From positions 1 through 5,663 of the forward strand of contig JAQYWJ010000146.1 of assembly GCA_030145005.1 (NCBI GenBank): a stretch of DNA of 5,663 nt. The letters run 5' to 3'. The notes beneath the pieces are model-generated. The model did no database searches. It saw nothing but the letters and a program-made list of their open reading frames with translations, and had not been told where the DNA came from. The position numbers and the translations under genes are program-made. The stretch comes from Desulfobacter sp. (GTDB taxonomy: Bacteria > Desulfobacterota > Desulfobacteria > Desulfobacterales > Desulfobacteraceae). Shown one piece after another: positions 1-5,144 of the stretch. Numbering within the stretch: position 1 is the stretch's first letter; every line of letters begins with the position of its first letter.

Positions 1-1104
1 CAGGGTTTTTACGATGGTGTCCATTTCCGCTTTGGTATTATAGTGGGACAATGAAAATCGAATGGAGCCGTGGGCTGATTTAAAGGGCACCTGCATGGCC
101 ATGAGCACATGGGAAGGATCCAGGGAGCCCGAGGTGCAGGCAGAACCTGAAGATGCGCATATACCGGCCTGATTCATCAGCATGAGGATGGATTCGCCCT
201 CAACGGCATCAAAACCAATGGACAAGGTGTTGGGCAGGCGGTTTTCCCTGTCCCCGTTCACGGACGTCGCTGGGATTTCATCTAAAAGCCGGGTCTCAAG
301 GTAATCCCGGAGTTTTCGAACCTGTGTATCCATAAGGGGGAGATTGGCTTTTGCAAGTTCACAAGCCTTTCCCAAAGCGATGATGGAGGCTGTGTTTTCC
401 GTACCGCCCCTGCGGCCCTTTTCCTGGTGACCGCCAATGAGAAAAGGCGAAAACTTGATCCCTTTTCTGACATACAGCACGCCAATACCCTTGGGTGCAT
501 GGATTTTATGCCCTGACAGGGAAAGCATGTCCACCCCCGCAGCCTTAACGTCAATGGGAACCTTGCCTGCGGCCTGAACCGCATCCGTATGAAACCAGAT
601 CCCTTTTTCCTTAGCCTTTTTTGCAATTTCGGCAATGGGAAAGATCACTCCGGTTTCATTATTGGCCCACATGACAGATACAACAGCAGTATCATCGGAC
701 ATGGCCTTGTAAAGGGTGTCAAGATCAAGACGGCCCTTTTTGTCCACCGGCACAAAGGTCACCTTGTACCCCTTTTTCTCCTGCAGGTGAAAACAAAGAC
801 TTCTGATGGCCGGATGCTCAACCGCCGTGGTGATAATATGTTTTTTCTGCGGAAATGCGCTGATGCCGGCGTTAATGGCTGCATTATCGCTTTCCGTGCC
901 GCAGGCGGTAAAAATAATTTCGTCGGGGTCGGCATTAATCAGGTCCGCCACCCGTGCCCTGGCCTGCTGGACTTTTTTATTTACTGAATCTGCAAAGCCA
1001 TACATTGAGGACGGGTTGCCGTAAAACTGCCCTAAATACGGCACCATCTCTTCGATCACTTCGTCGGCCACCCGGGTGGTGGCGTTATTATCAGTGTAGA
1101 TCAT
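1..1104 (-). CDS. nifS: Cysteine desulfurase NifS (3' end beyond window)
   Basis: A PLP-dependent enzyme that takes sulfur from L-cysteine, giving alanine and an enzyme-bound persulfide for Fe-S cluster assembly on NifU, in the cytoplasm. The frame is open from ATG at 1104 to the left edge: 368 codons with no stop. The family is about 390-400 residues, so only the last few tens of residues are missing. Visible key residues are His97 (AVEHPAI, stacks on PLP), Asn149 (WANNETG), Asp174 and Gln177 (HTDAVQ), the Schiff-base Lys200 (SGHKIHAPKG), GGTEN at 234-238 and the catalytic Cys323 (SGSACTSGSLDPSHVL). The short active-site loop and the numbering fit Azotobacter-type NifS (Lys202, Cys325 from family knowledge), so this is a group I desulfurase rather than SufS. 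The start has an AAGGA ribosome site at 1111-1115, 6 nt upstream. It lies 19 nt after the nifU stop and is surely cotranscribed with it. Calling it IscS is possible, but the NifU partner favours NifS. Confidence 0.96.
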   Translation of the reverse strand, partial: MIYTDNNATTRVADEVIEEMVPYLGQFYGNPSSMYGFADSVNKKVQQARARVADLINADPDEIIFTACGTESDNAAINAGISAFPQKKHIITTAVEHPAIRSLCFHLQEKKGYKVTFVPVDKKGRLDLDTLYKAMSDDTAVVSVMWANNETGVIFPIAEIAKKAKEKGIWFHTDAVQAAGKVPIDVKAAGVDMLSLSGHKIHAPKGIGVLYVRKGIKFSPFLIGGHQEKGRRGGTENTASIIALGKACELAKANLPLMDTQVRKLRDYLETRLLDEIPATSVNGDRENRLPNTLSIGFDAVEGESILMLMNQAGICASSGSACTSGSLDPSHVLMAMQVPFKSAHGSIRFSLSHYNTKAEMDTIVKTL

Positions 1105-1123
1105 ATCAATTCCTTTTTTCAAA

Positions 1124-1708
1124 TCAATCGGTGGCCGAATCTGTTTCCATGGACGCCCTGGTCTTGTGGATAATTTCTTCAATTCTATCCAGGCATTTGC
1201 CGCAGCCGCCGCCGGCTTTAAGATAATTGGTTATATCTTCCGTGTTTTTGAGGTCATTGTCTTTAACGGCATCAATAATTTCAAGATCCGTAACATCAAA
1301 GCATTCGCATACCATCTCTCCGGGTTTTTCAAGGATCTGAATCCCGCGAAAATTCGCAATGGCTCTTTTAAGGGCTGACTGGCCCATGACCGAGCAGTGC
1401 ATTTTTTCTTTGGGCAGCCCGCCCAGGTAATCGACAATGTCGTCATTGGTTATTTTAGCGGCCTCATCCAGGGTCATGCCCTTGATCATCTCGGTTAACG
1501 CCGAGGATGAGGCCACGGCAGACGCACAGCCAAACGTCAGAAAAGAGGCGTCTATGATTCTTTCATTCTCGTTTACCTTTAAATACAGTTTAAGTGCATC
1601 ACCGCAGTTCAAAGACCCTGTTTCACCAATGGCGTTGGCCCCTTCAAGCTCTCCCACATTCCTTGGTTTCAAGAAATGTTCCATAACTTTTTCCGAATAA
1701 TTCCACAT
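1124..1708 (-). CDS. nifU: NifU-type Fe-S cluster scaffold, short form without Nfu domain
   Basis: A scaffold on which [2Fe-2S] and [4Fe-4S] clusters are built from NifS-derived sulfur before transfer to apoproteins. It has 194 residues in two domains. The first is an IscU-like domain (about 1-125) with the three ligand cysteines Cys35, Cys61 and Cys105 and the conserved Asp37 (NCGD). The second is a BFD-like [2Fe-2S] domain (about 132-182) with Cys134 and Cys136 (VCEC) and Cys169 and Cys172 (GCGKC). The C-terminal Nfu thioredoxin-like domain of the roughly 300-residue Azotobacter NifU is absent. The protein ends with a short polar tail after the BFD domain, so this looks like a natural short architecture and not a frameshift. 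The ATG has a strong AAGGAG site at 1716-1721, 7 nt upstream. It is the first gene of the nifU-nifS operon and has a dedicated promoter. No nitrogenase genes are visible, so a general Fe-S assembly role is as likely as one in nitrogen fixation. Confidence 0.95.
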   Translation of the reverse strand: MWNYSEKVMEHFLKPRNVGELEGANAIGETGSLNCGDALKLYLKVNENERIIDASFLTFGCASAVASSSALTEMIKGMTLDEAAKITNDDIVDYLGGLPKEKMHCSVMGQSALKRAIANFRGIQILEKPGEMVCECFDVTDLEIIDAVKDNDLKNTEDITNYLKAGGGCGKCLDRIEEIIHKTRASMETDSATD

Positions 1709-1733
1709 ATCTGATCTCCTTTTATCCCATAAT

Positions 1734-1757
1734 ATTCATCCCTTTAACAGGATGAAT
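1734..1757 (-). promoter_or_regulatory. Hairpin in the nifU 5' leader
   Basis: A perfect 8-bp inverted repeat, ATTCATCC and GGATGAAT, separated by 8 nt. If transcription starts about 7 nt after the predicted -10 box (near 1763), this hairpin sits very close to the 5' end of the nifU-nifS mRNA and upstream of the ribosome site at 1716-1721. It is not followed by a T run on either strand, so it is not a normal terminator. A role in mRNA 5' stability or as a protein-binding site is inference. Confidence 0.5.
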
Positions 1758-1769
1758 TTCTTTTTCAAA

Positions 1770-1797
1770 AAGATACTACATAGTGGTAGTTTGTCAA
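1770..1797 (-). promoter_or_regulatory. Promoter of nifU-nifS
   Basis: On the minus strand there is a perfect -35 box TTGACA (1792-1797), a 16-bp spacer and the -10 box TATCTT (1770-1775, four of six consensus bases). The -35 box overlaps the stop codon of sfsA (1794-1796), so the nifU-nifS unit starts exactly where the upstream gene ends. The predicted start of transcription is near 1763, giving a leader of about 55 nt. Confidence 0.65.
1775..1790 (-). promoter_or_regulatory. Candidate operator in the nifU promoter (Rrf2/IscR-like)
   Basis: A perfect inverted repeat ACTAC-N6-GTAGT that fills the spacer between the -35 and -10 boxes. A dimeric repressor bound here would block RNA polymerase. 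Rrf2-family regulators such as IscR commonly control Fe-S assembly operons through dyads of this general layout. Assigning this site to such a regulator is inference from position and operon function, and no regulator gene lies in the window. Confidence 0.5.
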
Positions 1798-2519
1798 TCA
1801 AGCCTAAAAAAATTTAAAGAACGATGCAGGCGAATCCGTGCCGGGCCTGCACCTATATCAAAAACAACATCCCGGATAATAATCTCAACATCCTTTAATC
1901 CGGCCTGCATCAGTTTTTCTGCATATTCCGGGTCAATGTCAGCGGCCGGAGTAAAGGCATGAGCATCTGTGCGCTGGATAACGAAAAACAGAACCGCTCT
2001 GTGTCCCTTGGCGGCAAGGTCTACAAGTTCCTGGATATGCTTTTGTCCCCGTTTGGTAACAGCATCGGGGAACCTGGCCACTCCGTTTTCCACCAGGGTG
2101 CAGTTTTTAATTTCCACAAAACATTGCTTTTTATTGTCATCTTCCAGCATCAGGTCCAGACGGGTGTGCTCGGAGGTTTTTACTTCCGAGGTCACCCGGC
2201 TGTAACCGGAAAGCTCCGGTATCAGATCGTTTTCCACAGATGCCCTGACCAACCGGTTGGGCACCAGCGTATTAATACCGATGAACGTGCCGTCAATCCG
2301 GGTAAGTTCCCAGGTGTATTTAAGCTTTCGTTTTGGATTGGTGCTTTGTGAGATCCACGCCTCGCTACCCGGCCGGGCACAGCCTTTCATGGAGCCCGGG
2401 TTCGGGCAGTGGGCCGTGACCACCTCACCGTTTTCCAGTTCAATATCGGCCAGAAAGCGTTTGTATCGCTTTAAAAGTTTTCCCTTGATCAAAGGCGGCA
2501 GTTCATACCCTTTATACAT
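1794..2519 (-). CDS. sfsA: SfsA family protein (sugar fermentation stimulation protein homologue)
   Basis: Recognised by family hallmarks, numbered here from the ATG at 2519: RYKRFLADIELENG near the N-terminus, AHCPNPGSMKGC at about 36-47, TWELTRIDG, SGYSRVTSEVK, RLDLMLED, CFVEIKNCTL at about 133-142 and FPDAVTKRGQKHIQEL at about 150-165. The family has an N-terminal OB-like part and a C-terminal PD-(D/E)XK nuclease-like core. Asp122 and Glu136-x-Lys138 fit that core. The name comes from an old E. coli maltose-fermentation phenotype, and the molecular role is unsettled. Length (241 residues) is normal. An in-frame ATG at 2528 would add three residues. The AAAGGA at 2531-2536 is only 2 nt from that ATG and 11 nt from this one, and the E. 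coli protein also starts close to its PPL motif, so 2519 is preferred with modest certainty. It overlaps the end of the upstream TIGR02757 gene, implying translational coupling. Its stop lies inside the nifU -35 box. Confidence 0.93.
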   Translation of the reverse strand: MYKGYELPPLIKGKLLKRYKRFLADIELENGEVVTAHCPNPGSMKGCARPGSEAWISQSTNPKRKLKYTWELTRIDGTFIGINTLVPNRLVRASVENDLIPELSGYSRVTSEVKTSEHTRLDLMLEDDNKKQCFVEIKNCTLVENGVARFPDAVTKRGQKHIQELVDLAAKGHRAVLFFVIQRTDAHAFTPAADIDPEYAEKLMQAGLKDVEIIIRDVVFDIGAGPARIRLHRSLNFFRLD

Positions 2520-3321
2520 GATAATCATCGTCCTTTAAGAACCGTTCCAGTTCAGACATATCAAGCCCGTCACGGATTCCAAACCGGGTCAGACAGAAAT
2601 CATATTTCACCGGATCGTCAGGGCAGATCCGCCTGAAGCCTTGGGTAATCTGGGCGGCACATACTCCGTCGGCACTGCGGCGTTTTGTAAATCCAAGCAT
2701 ATGTCCGATTTTAAACATGTGCGCATCCACAGGACAGGTCAGCACTGCTGTCGGCACATTGGACCAGCCCCCCGGATCCACCTGATCTTTGCGCACCATC
2801 CATCGTAAAAACAGGTGACTGCGCTTGCAGGCAGACGCTTTTAAGGGATCAGCCAGAAGATGTCCGGCACCTCCTGCCCGTACAACCCGTGTTCTGATCC
2901 GGGCAAGTCCTTCAGACAGATCTGTCCCACCCGCCTGATCCACAGTAAAACAGGCGCCCAGGGATCCGTAATCGGCAATAACCGCCTGAAGCCCCATGAT
3001 CAGGGCGCTTAAGTGATCCCCTGTGGCAAACCTGTATTTAAAGTTTTGAAACATGCCGGCGATATTTTCCGGATCGGCATTCATTACAAACCCGCGAAGG
3101 TCAGGTCCCATCTTTTCAAGCACAGCCGACACAGCCTGCATGATCATGGCCACCCGGCCATATGCCAGACTTGAGGCAATAATCCCTGCGATCTCCCTGT
3201 CCCGGACATCCGGATAGTTGTAAAGAAACAGCAATGGATCAGGATCAACATACTGTTTCCGGTTGTATGCCGAATAAAGTTGGTCCAGCTTTAATTTCAG
3301 CTTTCGTACGCCAAGTTTCAT
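2512..3321 (-). CDS. TIGR02757/DUF2400 family protein of unknown function
   Basis: A full-length member (269 residues) of a conserved uncharacterised family. Hallmarks seen are YNRKQYVDPDPLLFLYNY (about 19-36), DREIAGIIASSLAYGRV (41-57), KYRFATGDHLSALIMGL (95-111), DPLKASACKRSHLFLRWMVRK (158-178), PVDAHMFKIGHMLGFTKRRSAD (197-218) and DPVKYDFCLTRFGI (236-249). The segment around Asp199 (VDAHMFKIG, TKRRSAD, then an amphipathic helix) resembles the VDTHVxR segment of HhH-GPD DNA glycosylases such as endonuclease III, which suggests a related helical fold. That link is my inference, and no iron-sulfur cysteine loop is present. ATG at 3321 is the first in-frame start after a stop codon. No clear Shine-Dalgarno sequence precedes it, so initiation may be weak. 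It is the first gene of a pair with sfsA, which overlaps its 3' end. Confidence 0.9.
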   Translation of the reverse strand: MKLGVRKLKLKLDQLYSAYNRKQYVDPDPLLFLYNYPDVRDREIAGIIASSLAYGRVAMIMQAVSAVLEKMGPDLRGFVMNADPENIAGMFQNFKYRFATGDHLSALIMGLQAVIADYGSLGACFTVDQAGGTDLSEGLARIRTRVVRAGGAGHLLADPLKASACKRSHLFLRWMVRKDQVDPGGWSNVPTAVLTCPVDAHMFKIGHMLGFTKRRSADGVCAAQITQGFRRICPDDPVKYDFCLTRFGIRDGLDMSELERFLKDDDYHV

Positions 3322-3426
3322 GTCAAGACATTAAGCAAAATAGGGGCCAATTGATGCCGTGAGAAAAATTAAAAATAATAAATTGTGATATTAAATCAAT
3401 CGATTATGGAGTTTGAGATATAAAAC

Positions 3427-4302
3427 TTATTGATCTCCGATAAAAAAAGAACGAAATTGAGATTCAGGTAACTGGTATGCTGCTTTTATCTGCTCCATAA
3501 TTTGGTTTTGCGATTCAGGTAGTTTGCCGTGTACATCAATATAATTTGTGTAATGATCACTGGCTAAATACGAAGTCACTTTTAACTGTCGGACTAACCG
3601 TTCGGTTTCTTTTAAAACACCATGTGGCCCCAGCATTTTAAATTTGCCGGACTCAACTTCATCCAATATTGGTGTGTTGATTTTCGGTACAAACGTTCTA
3701 AGCCTGATGAAGTCAGGATTAATCCGGTTGAGCGCACTTGCCGTTGCGTCTGCATGCGGATCAGTTAAAACCACGCCTCCCAACCCCAATACAACATAGA
3801 GACTTAACTCTATTCCCGTGGCAACGACCCATTGACCGGCCTCGATCTGACGTTTGGCATCTACTCCTTTTTTTACATGGCGCAGAATGTCGTCATTGCC
3901 GGATTCAAGACCAACATGAATGCGATTTAACCCGGCATCTGCCAATTGTTTTAGACCACGTCGTCCTTTTTTATGGATATATTGGGACGAGCCGTAGACA
4001 GTTATACGTTCTAAATCAGGAAAAACTTTGCGAGCATAGATACAGATCGCAGCCAAGTCATCTGTTTTCATCGCAATGGTATTTCCTGCCGGGAAAAACA
4101 GCGTTTTGACATTAGGTCCATAACTCTTGGATGCAGAATCTATATCCTCCATAATTTCTTGAACAGGTCTGATCCTGAAACGTGGACCATTTTTATAAAT
4201 CGTACAAAAAGTGCATTTATTATGAGGGCATCCGACCGTGGCTTGAACTAAAAGTGAATCCGCTTCACTGGGTGGACGATATATGGGGCCTTCATATCTC
4301 AT
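3427..4302 (-). CDS. Radical SAM protein, CX4CX2C type, function unknown
   Basis: A 291-residue radical SAM enzyme, expected to bind a [4Fe-4S] cluster and cleave S-adenosylmethionine to a 5'-deoxyadenosyl radical. The N-terminus (MRYEGPIYRPPSEADSLL) and the cluster motif GCPHNKCTFC (Cys25, Cys30, Cys33) match a family of stand-alone radical SAM proteins common in anaerobes. The first spacing is four residues, unlike the canonical CX3CX2C. Further signs are FFPAGNT (69-75), the SAM-contact strand IHVGLESGNDD (128-138), and a C-terminal SDHYTNYIDVHGKLPE (248-263). There is no B12-binding domain, TRAM domain or extra ferredoxin-like cysteine cluster. No substrate can be assigned. It appears monocistronic: it has its own promoter upstream, and 105 bp without a gene separate it from the next gene downstream. 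No good Shine-Dalgarno is seen before the ATG, but the start fits the family N-terminus. Confidence 0.9.
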   Translation of the reverse strand: MRYEGPIYRPPSEADSLLVQATVGCPHNKCTFCTIYKNGPRFRIRPVQEIMEDIDSASKSYGPNVKTLFFPAGNTIAMKTDDLAAICIYARKVFPDLERITVYGSSQYIHKKGRRGLKQLADAGLNRIHVGLESGNDDILRHVKKGVDAKRQIEAGQWVVATGIELSLYVVLGLGGVVLTDPHADATASALNRINPDFIRLRTFVPKINTPILDEVESGKFKMLGPHGVLKETERLVRQLKVTSYLASDHYTNYIDVHGKLPESQNQIMEQIKAAYQLPESQFRSFFIGDQ

Positions 4303-4344
4303 GCTGTTTTTTTGACATTTTACCAGAGAAATTACAATAGTGAA

Positions 4345-4372
4345 ATTATAATTATCCTATTTCATTCATCAA
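4345..4372 (-). promoter_or_regulatory. Promoter of the radical SAM gene
   Basis: On the minus strand there is a -35-like TTGATG (4367-4372), a 16-bp spacer and a perfect -10 box TATAAT (4345-4350). Transcription would start near 4338, giving a leader of about 36 nt. The surrounding DNA is AT-rich, which raises the chance of a random match, but position and spacing fit. Confidence 0.55.
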
Positions 4373-4395
4373 AATTCATAGAATGGCAAAAATGG

Positions 4396-4572
4396 GTGAC
4401 CGTTCGCAGTAACAATTATTTATCTCGCAGGTTAAAGTCCTGTCGAAGGAATTGTCCATTCACCTTTGTAGCACGAAAGAGCAGCGTCTGAGCAATCAGG
4501 GGTTGTAAGTTCTTTACGGCAAAACAGCAGGCCGCAACGAAAGTGAACCGAACAACATATGGGGGCTGGATA
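4396..4572 (+). mobile_element. Probable remnant of a group II intron (domain I, 5' part)
   Basis: This non-coding stretch looks like a structured RNA and not spacer DNA. In order it shows a possible degenerate 5' end (GTGACCG at 4396), a hairpin CAGG-TTAAAGT-CCTG (4428-4442), GAAGGAATTGTCC just after it, a stem capped by a GCAA tetraloop (CTGA/TCAG, 4488-4499), a stem GTAA/TTAC (4505-4517), and ACGAAAGTGAACC with a GAAA tetraloop (4537-4544). The series of a GTGAAAGTCC-like hairpin, GNRA loops and a CGAAAGTGAACC motif resembles the start of bacterial group II introns. This is by recollection and not by search. There is no reverse transcriptase/maturase frame and no domain V or VI, so it would be a dead 5' fragment. 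It lies opposite in strand to all neighbouring genes. Boundaries are approximate. Another structured RNA cannot be excluded. Confidence 0.5.
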
Positions 4573-4574
4573 AT

Positions 4575-4599
4575 TTCATAAAAAGTGTTCAATTACACC
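4575..4599. repeat. Imperfect direct repeat, left copy
   Basis: TTCATAA followed, after a short gap, by TGTTCAATTACACC. The same arrangement recurs at 5109-5130 with TGTTCAATTATACC (13 of 14 positions identical in that core) and a gap shorter by 3 nt. This copy lies between the intron-like remnant and the 3' end of dksA. On the minus strand it reads GTGT-N6-ACAC then a short T run just after the dksA stop, a stem too weak to call a terminator. Confidence 0.5.
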
Positions 4600-4600
4600 A

Positions 4601-4963
4601 TTAATTGTCACTCAATTTTTCTATTCTTTCTTCCTCTTCTTTACAAGGGATGCATTTGGCTGTGACAGGCCTTGCTTTAAGTCTGAGTATGGAAATATCT
4701 TCGCCGCAAGATTCGCAGATACCATAAGAACCGATTTCAATCCGTTCTAAAGCCTGCTGGATTTTTTGAATCAACAGACTTTCTCTTGATCTGATCTTCA
4801 ATTTCAAAGACTGATCAGTGTCTGCTGAAGCCCTGTCCATTGATTCTGATTCCTGACTGCTTTGGAATGACATTTCCGACATCATATGGTCCGCATGGTG
4901 CAGAAGTTCATCAATCTGACGGTTCAAAATAGCTTTAAAAAATTCAATTTGCTTTTTATTCAT
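4601..4963 (-). CDS. dksA: RNA polymerase-binding transcription factor DksA
   Basis: A DksA/TraR family protein that enters the RNA polymerase secondary channel and, with ppGpp, tunes transcription initiation. It has 120 residues: an N-terminal coiled-coil arm, the tip segment MDRAS, a second coiled-coil helix (RSRESLLIQKIQQALERIEIGSYG), and a C4 zinc finger with CESC (Cys83, Cys86) and CIPC (Cys104, Cys107) around RLKARPVTAK. The acidic tip is kept: Asp43 aligns with E. coli Asp74, and Glu40 stands where E. coli has Asp71. This favours a functional DksA over a TraR-like relic. The E. coli protein is longer (151) because of an N-terminal extension, and about 120 residues is usual in deltaproteobacteria. 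ATG at 4963 is preferred over an in-frame GTG at 4972. GAGG at 4967-4970 precedes the ATG by only 3 nt, closer than ideal, whereas the GTG has no ribosome site. It stands alone between repeat-like sequences. Confidence 0.92.
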   Translation of the reverse strand: MNKKQIEFFKAILNRQIDELLHHADHMMSEMSFQSSQESESMDRASADTDQSLKLKIRSRESLLIQKIQQALERIEIGSYGICESCGEDISILRLKARPVTAKCIPCKEEEERIEKLSDN

Positions 4964-4981
4964 AATCCTCACTTAAATTAA

Positions 4982-5011
4982 TTGTTACCGCCGATGTTCA
5001 CAGCTTATATT
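4982..5011 (+). promoter_or_regulatory. Candidate plus-strand promoter for a small RNA
   Basis: TTGTTA (4982-4987), an 18-bp spacer, and TATATT (5006-5011, five of six -10 bases). The predicted start falls at about 5016-5019, at the 5' arm of the inverted repeat that begins at 5015. No plus-strand protein gene follows. The boxes overlap the upstream region of dksA on the other strand. The -35 match is only moderate, so chance is a real alternative. Confidence 0.3.
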
Positions 5012-5014
5012 TCA

Positions 5015-5070
5015 GAGCCTGTCTGACAAAATAACTTCCAATGCCAAAGATAAAAATTTGAGACAGGCTC
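5015..5070. repeat. Perfect 10-bp inverted repeat with 36-nt interior (MITE-like or RNA stem)
   Basis: GAGCCTGTCT (5015-5024) and AGACAGGCTC (5061-5070) are exact inverse complements. The ends resemble terminal repeats of some insertion sequences (GAGxCTGTCT type, from recollection), and 56 bp would suit a very short miniature element or two fused ends. No clear target-site duplication flanks it. Read as plus-strand RNA, the arms would close a 36-nt loop directly after a promoter-like sequence and before a terminator. Confidence 0.7.
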
Positions 5071-5107
5071 AACTTTCTTTGCCGCGACCGATTGCGGTTG
5101 CTTTTTT
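5016..5107 (+). ncRNA. Candidate small RNA, about 90 nt
   Basis: Three elements line up on the plus strand: promoter-like boxes at 4982-5011, a 10-bp stem starting at the predicted 5' end (5015-5024 with 5061-5070), and an intrinsic terminator at 5084-5107. The predicted transcript has a large stem with an A-rich loop, a short single-stranded linker and a terminator hairpin with a U tail, an architecture typical of bacterial small RNAs. It shows no similarity I recognise to 6S RNA, tmRNA, SRP RNA or RNase P RNA. It is divergent from dksA. The alternative is a mobile-element relic next to an unrelated terminator. Confidence 0.3.
5084..5107 (+). terminator. Intrinsic terminator with no plus-strand gene upstream
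   Basis: Stem GCGACCG/CGGTTGC (7 bp including one G-U pair), loop ATTG, then six T residues at 5102-5107. The polarity is unambiguously plus-strand: read on the minus strand the hairpin is preceded by an A run and followed by mixed sequence. No plus-strand protein gene ends here, so it terminates either a small RNA or a vanished gene. It lies between dksA and the phosphoesterase gene. Confidence 0.6.
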
Positions 5108-5108
5108 A

Positions 5109-5140
5109 TTCATAAATGTTCAATTATACCCACCGTCCCC
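5109..5140. repeat. REP-like repeat, right copy
   Basis: TTCATAA, TGTTCAATTATACC, then CACCGTCCCC running into a T run. The first part repeats 4575-4599. The GTTCAATT...CACCGTCCCC ending resembles dispersed palindromic or REP-like units linked with IS200/RAYT-type transposases. That is recollection, and no transposase is present in the window. The minus-strand GGGGACGG begins 4 nt after the stop codon of the phosphoesterase gene, so the repeat abuts that gene's end directly. Confidence 0.4.
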
Positions 5141-5144
5141 TTTT

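Noticed and set aside
282..635. 117-codon minus-strand frame inside nifS
   Set aside because: It is an out-of-frame shadow on the same strand; the NifS frame through this stretch carries Lys200 and the GGTEN motif.
589..1226. Overlapping plus-strand frames of 72-132 codons opposite nifS
   Set aside because: They are antisense to a reading frame with all NifS catalytic motifs, lack family features and have no convincing ribosome sites.
1166..1700. Short frames on both strands within nifU
   Set aside because: nifU in this interval has every expected cluster cysteine; the others are low-complexity or unmotivated translations.
1734..1757. Hairpin as a terminator for sfsA
   Set aside because: There is no T run after the stem on the minus strand, and it lies downstream of the nifU promoter, so termination here would silence nifU.
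1959..2538. Plus-strand frames opposite sfsA
   Set aside because: They are antisense to strongly conserved SfsA motifs and have no features of their own.
3738..4109. 123-codon plus-strand frame opposite the radical SAM gene
   Set aside because: Its sequence resembles no family and it mirrors the conserved core of the radical SAM protein.
4580..4598. Minus-strand GTGT-N6-ACAC plus TTTTT as a dksA terminator
   Set aside because: A 4-bp stem with a 6-nt loop is too weak to support; the sequence is better explained as part of the direct repeat.
4396..4600. RNase P RNA or tmRNA as explanation for the structured stretch
   Set aside because: The conserved RNase P and tmRNA core sequences are absent and the segment is too short; the GAAAGTCC-like string alone is not enough.
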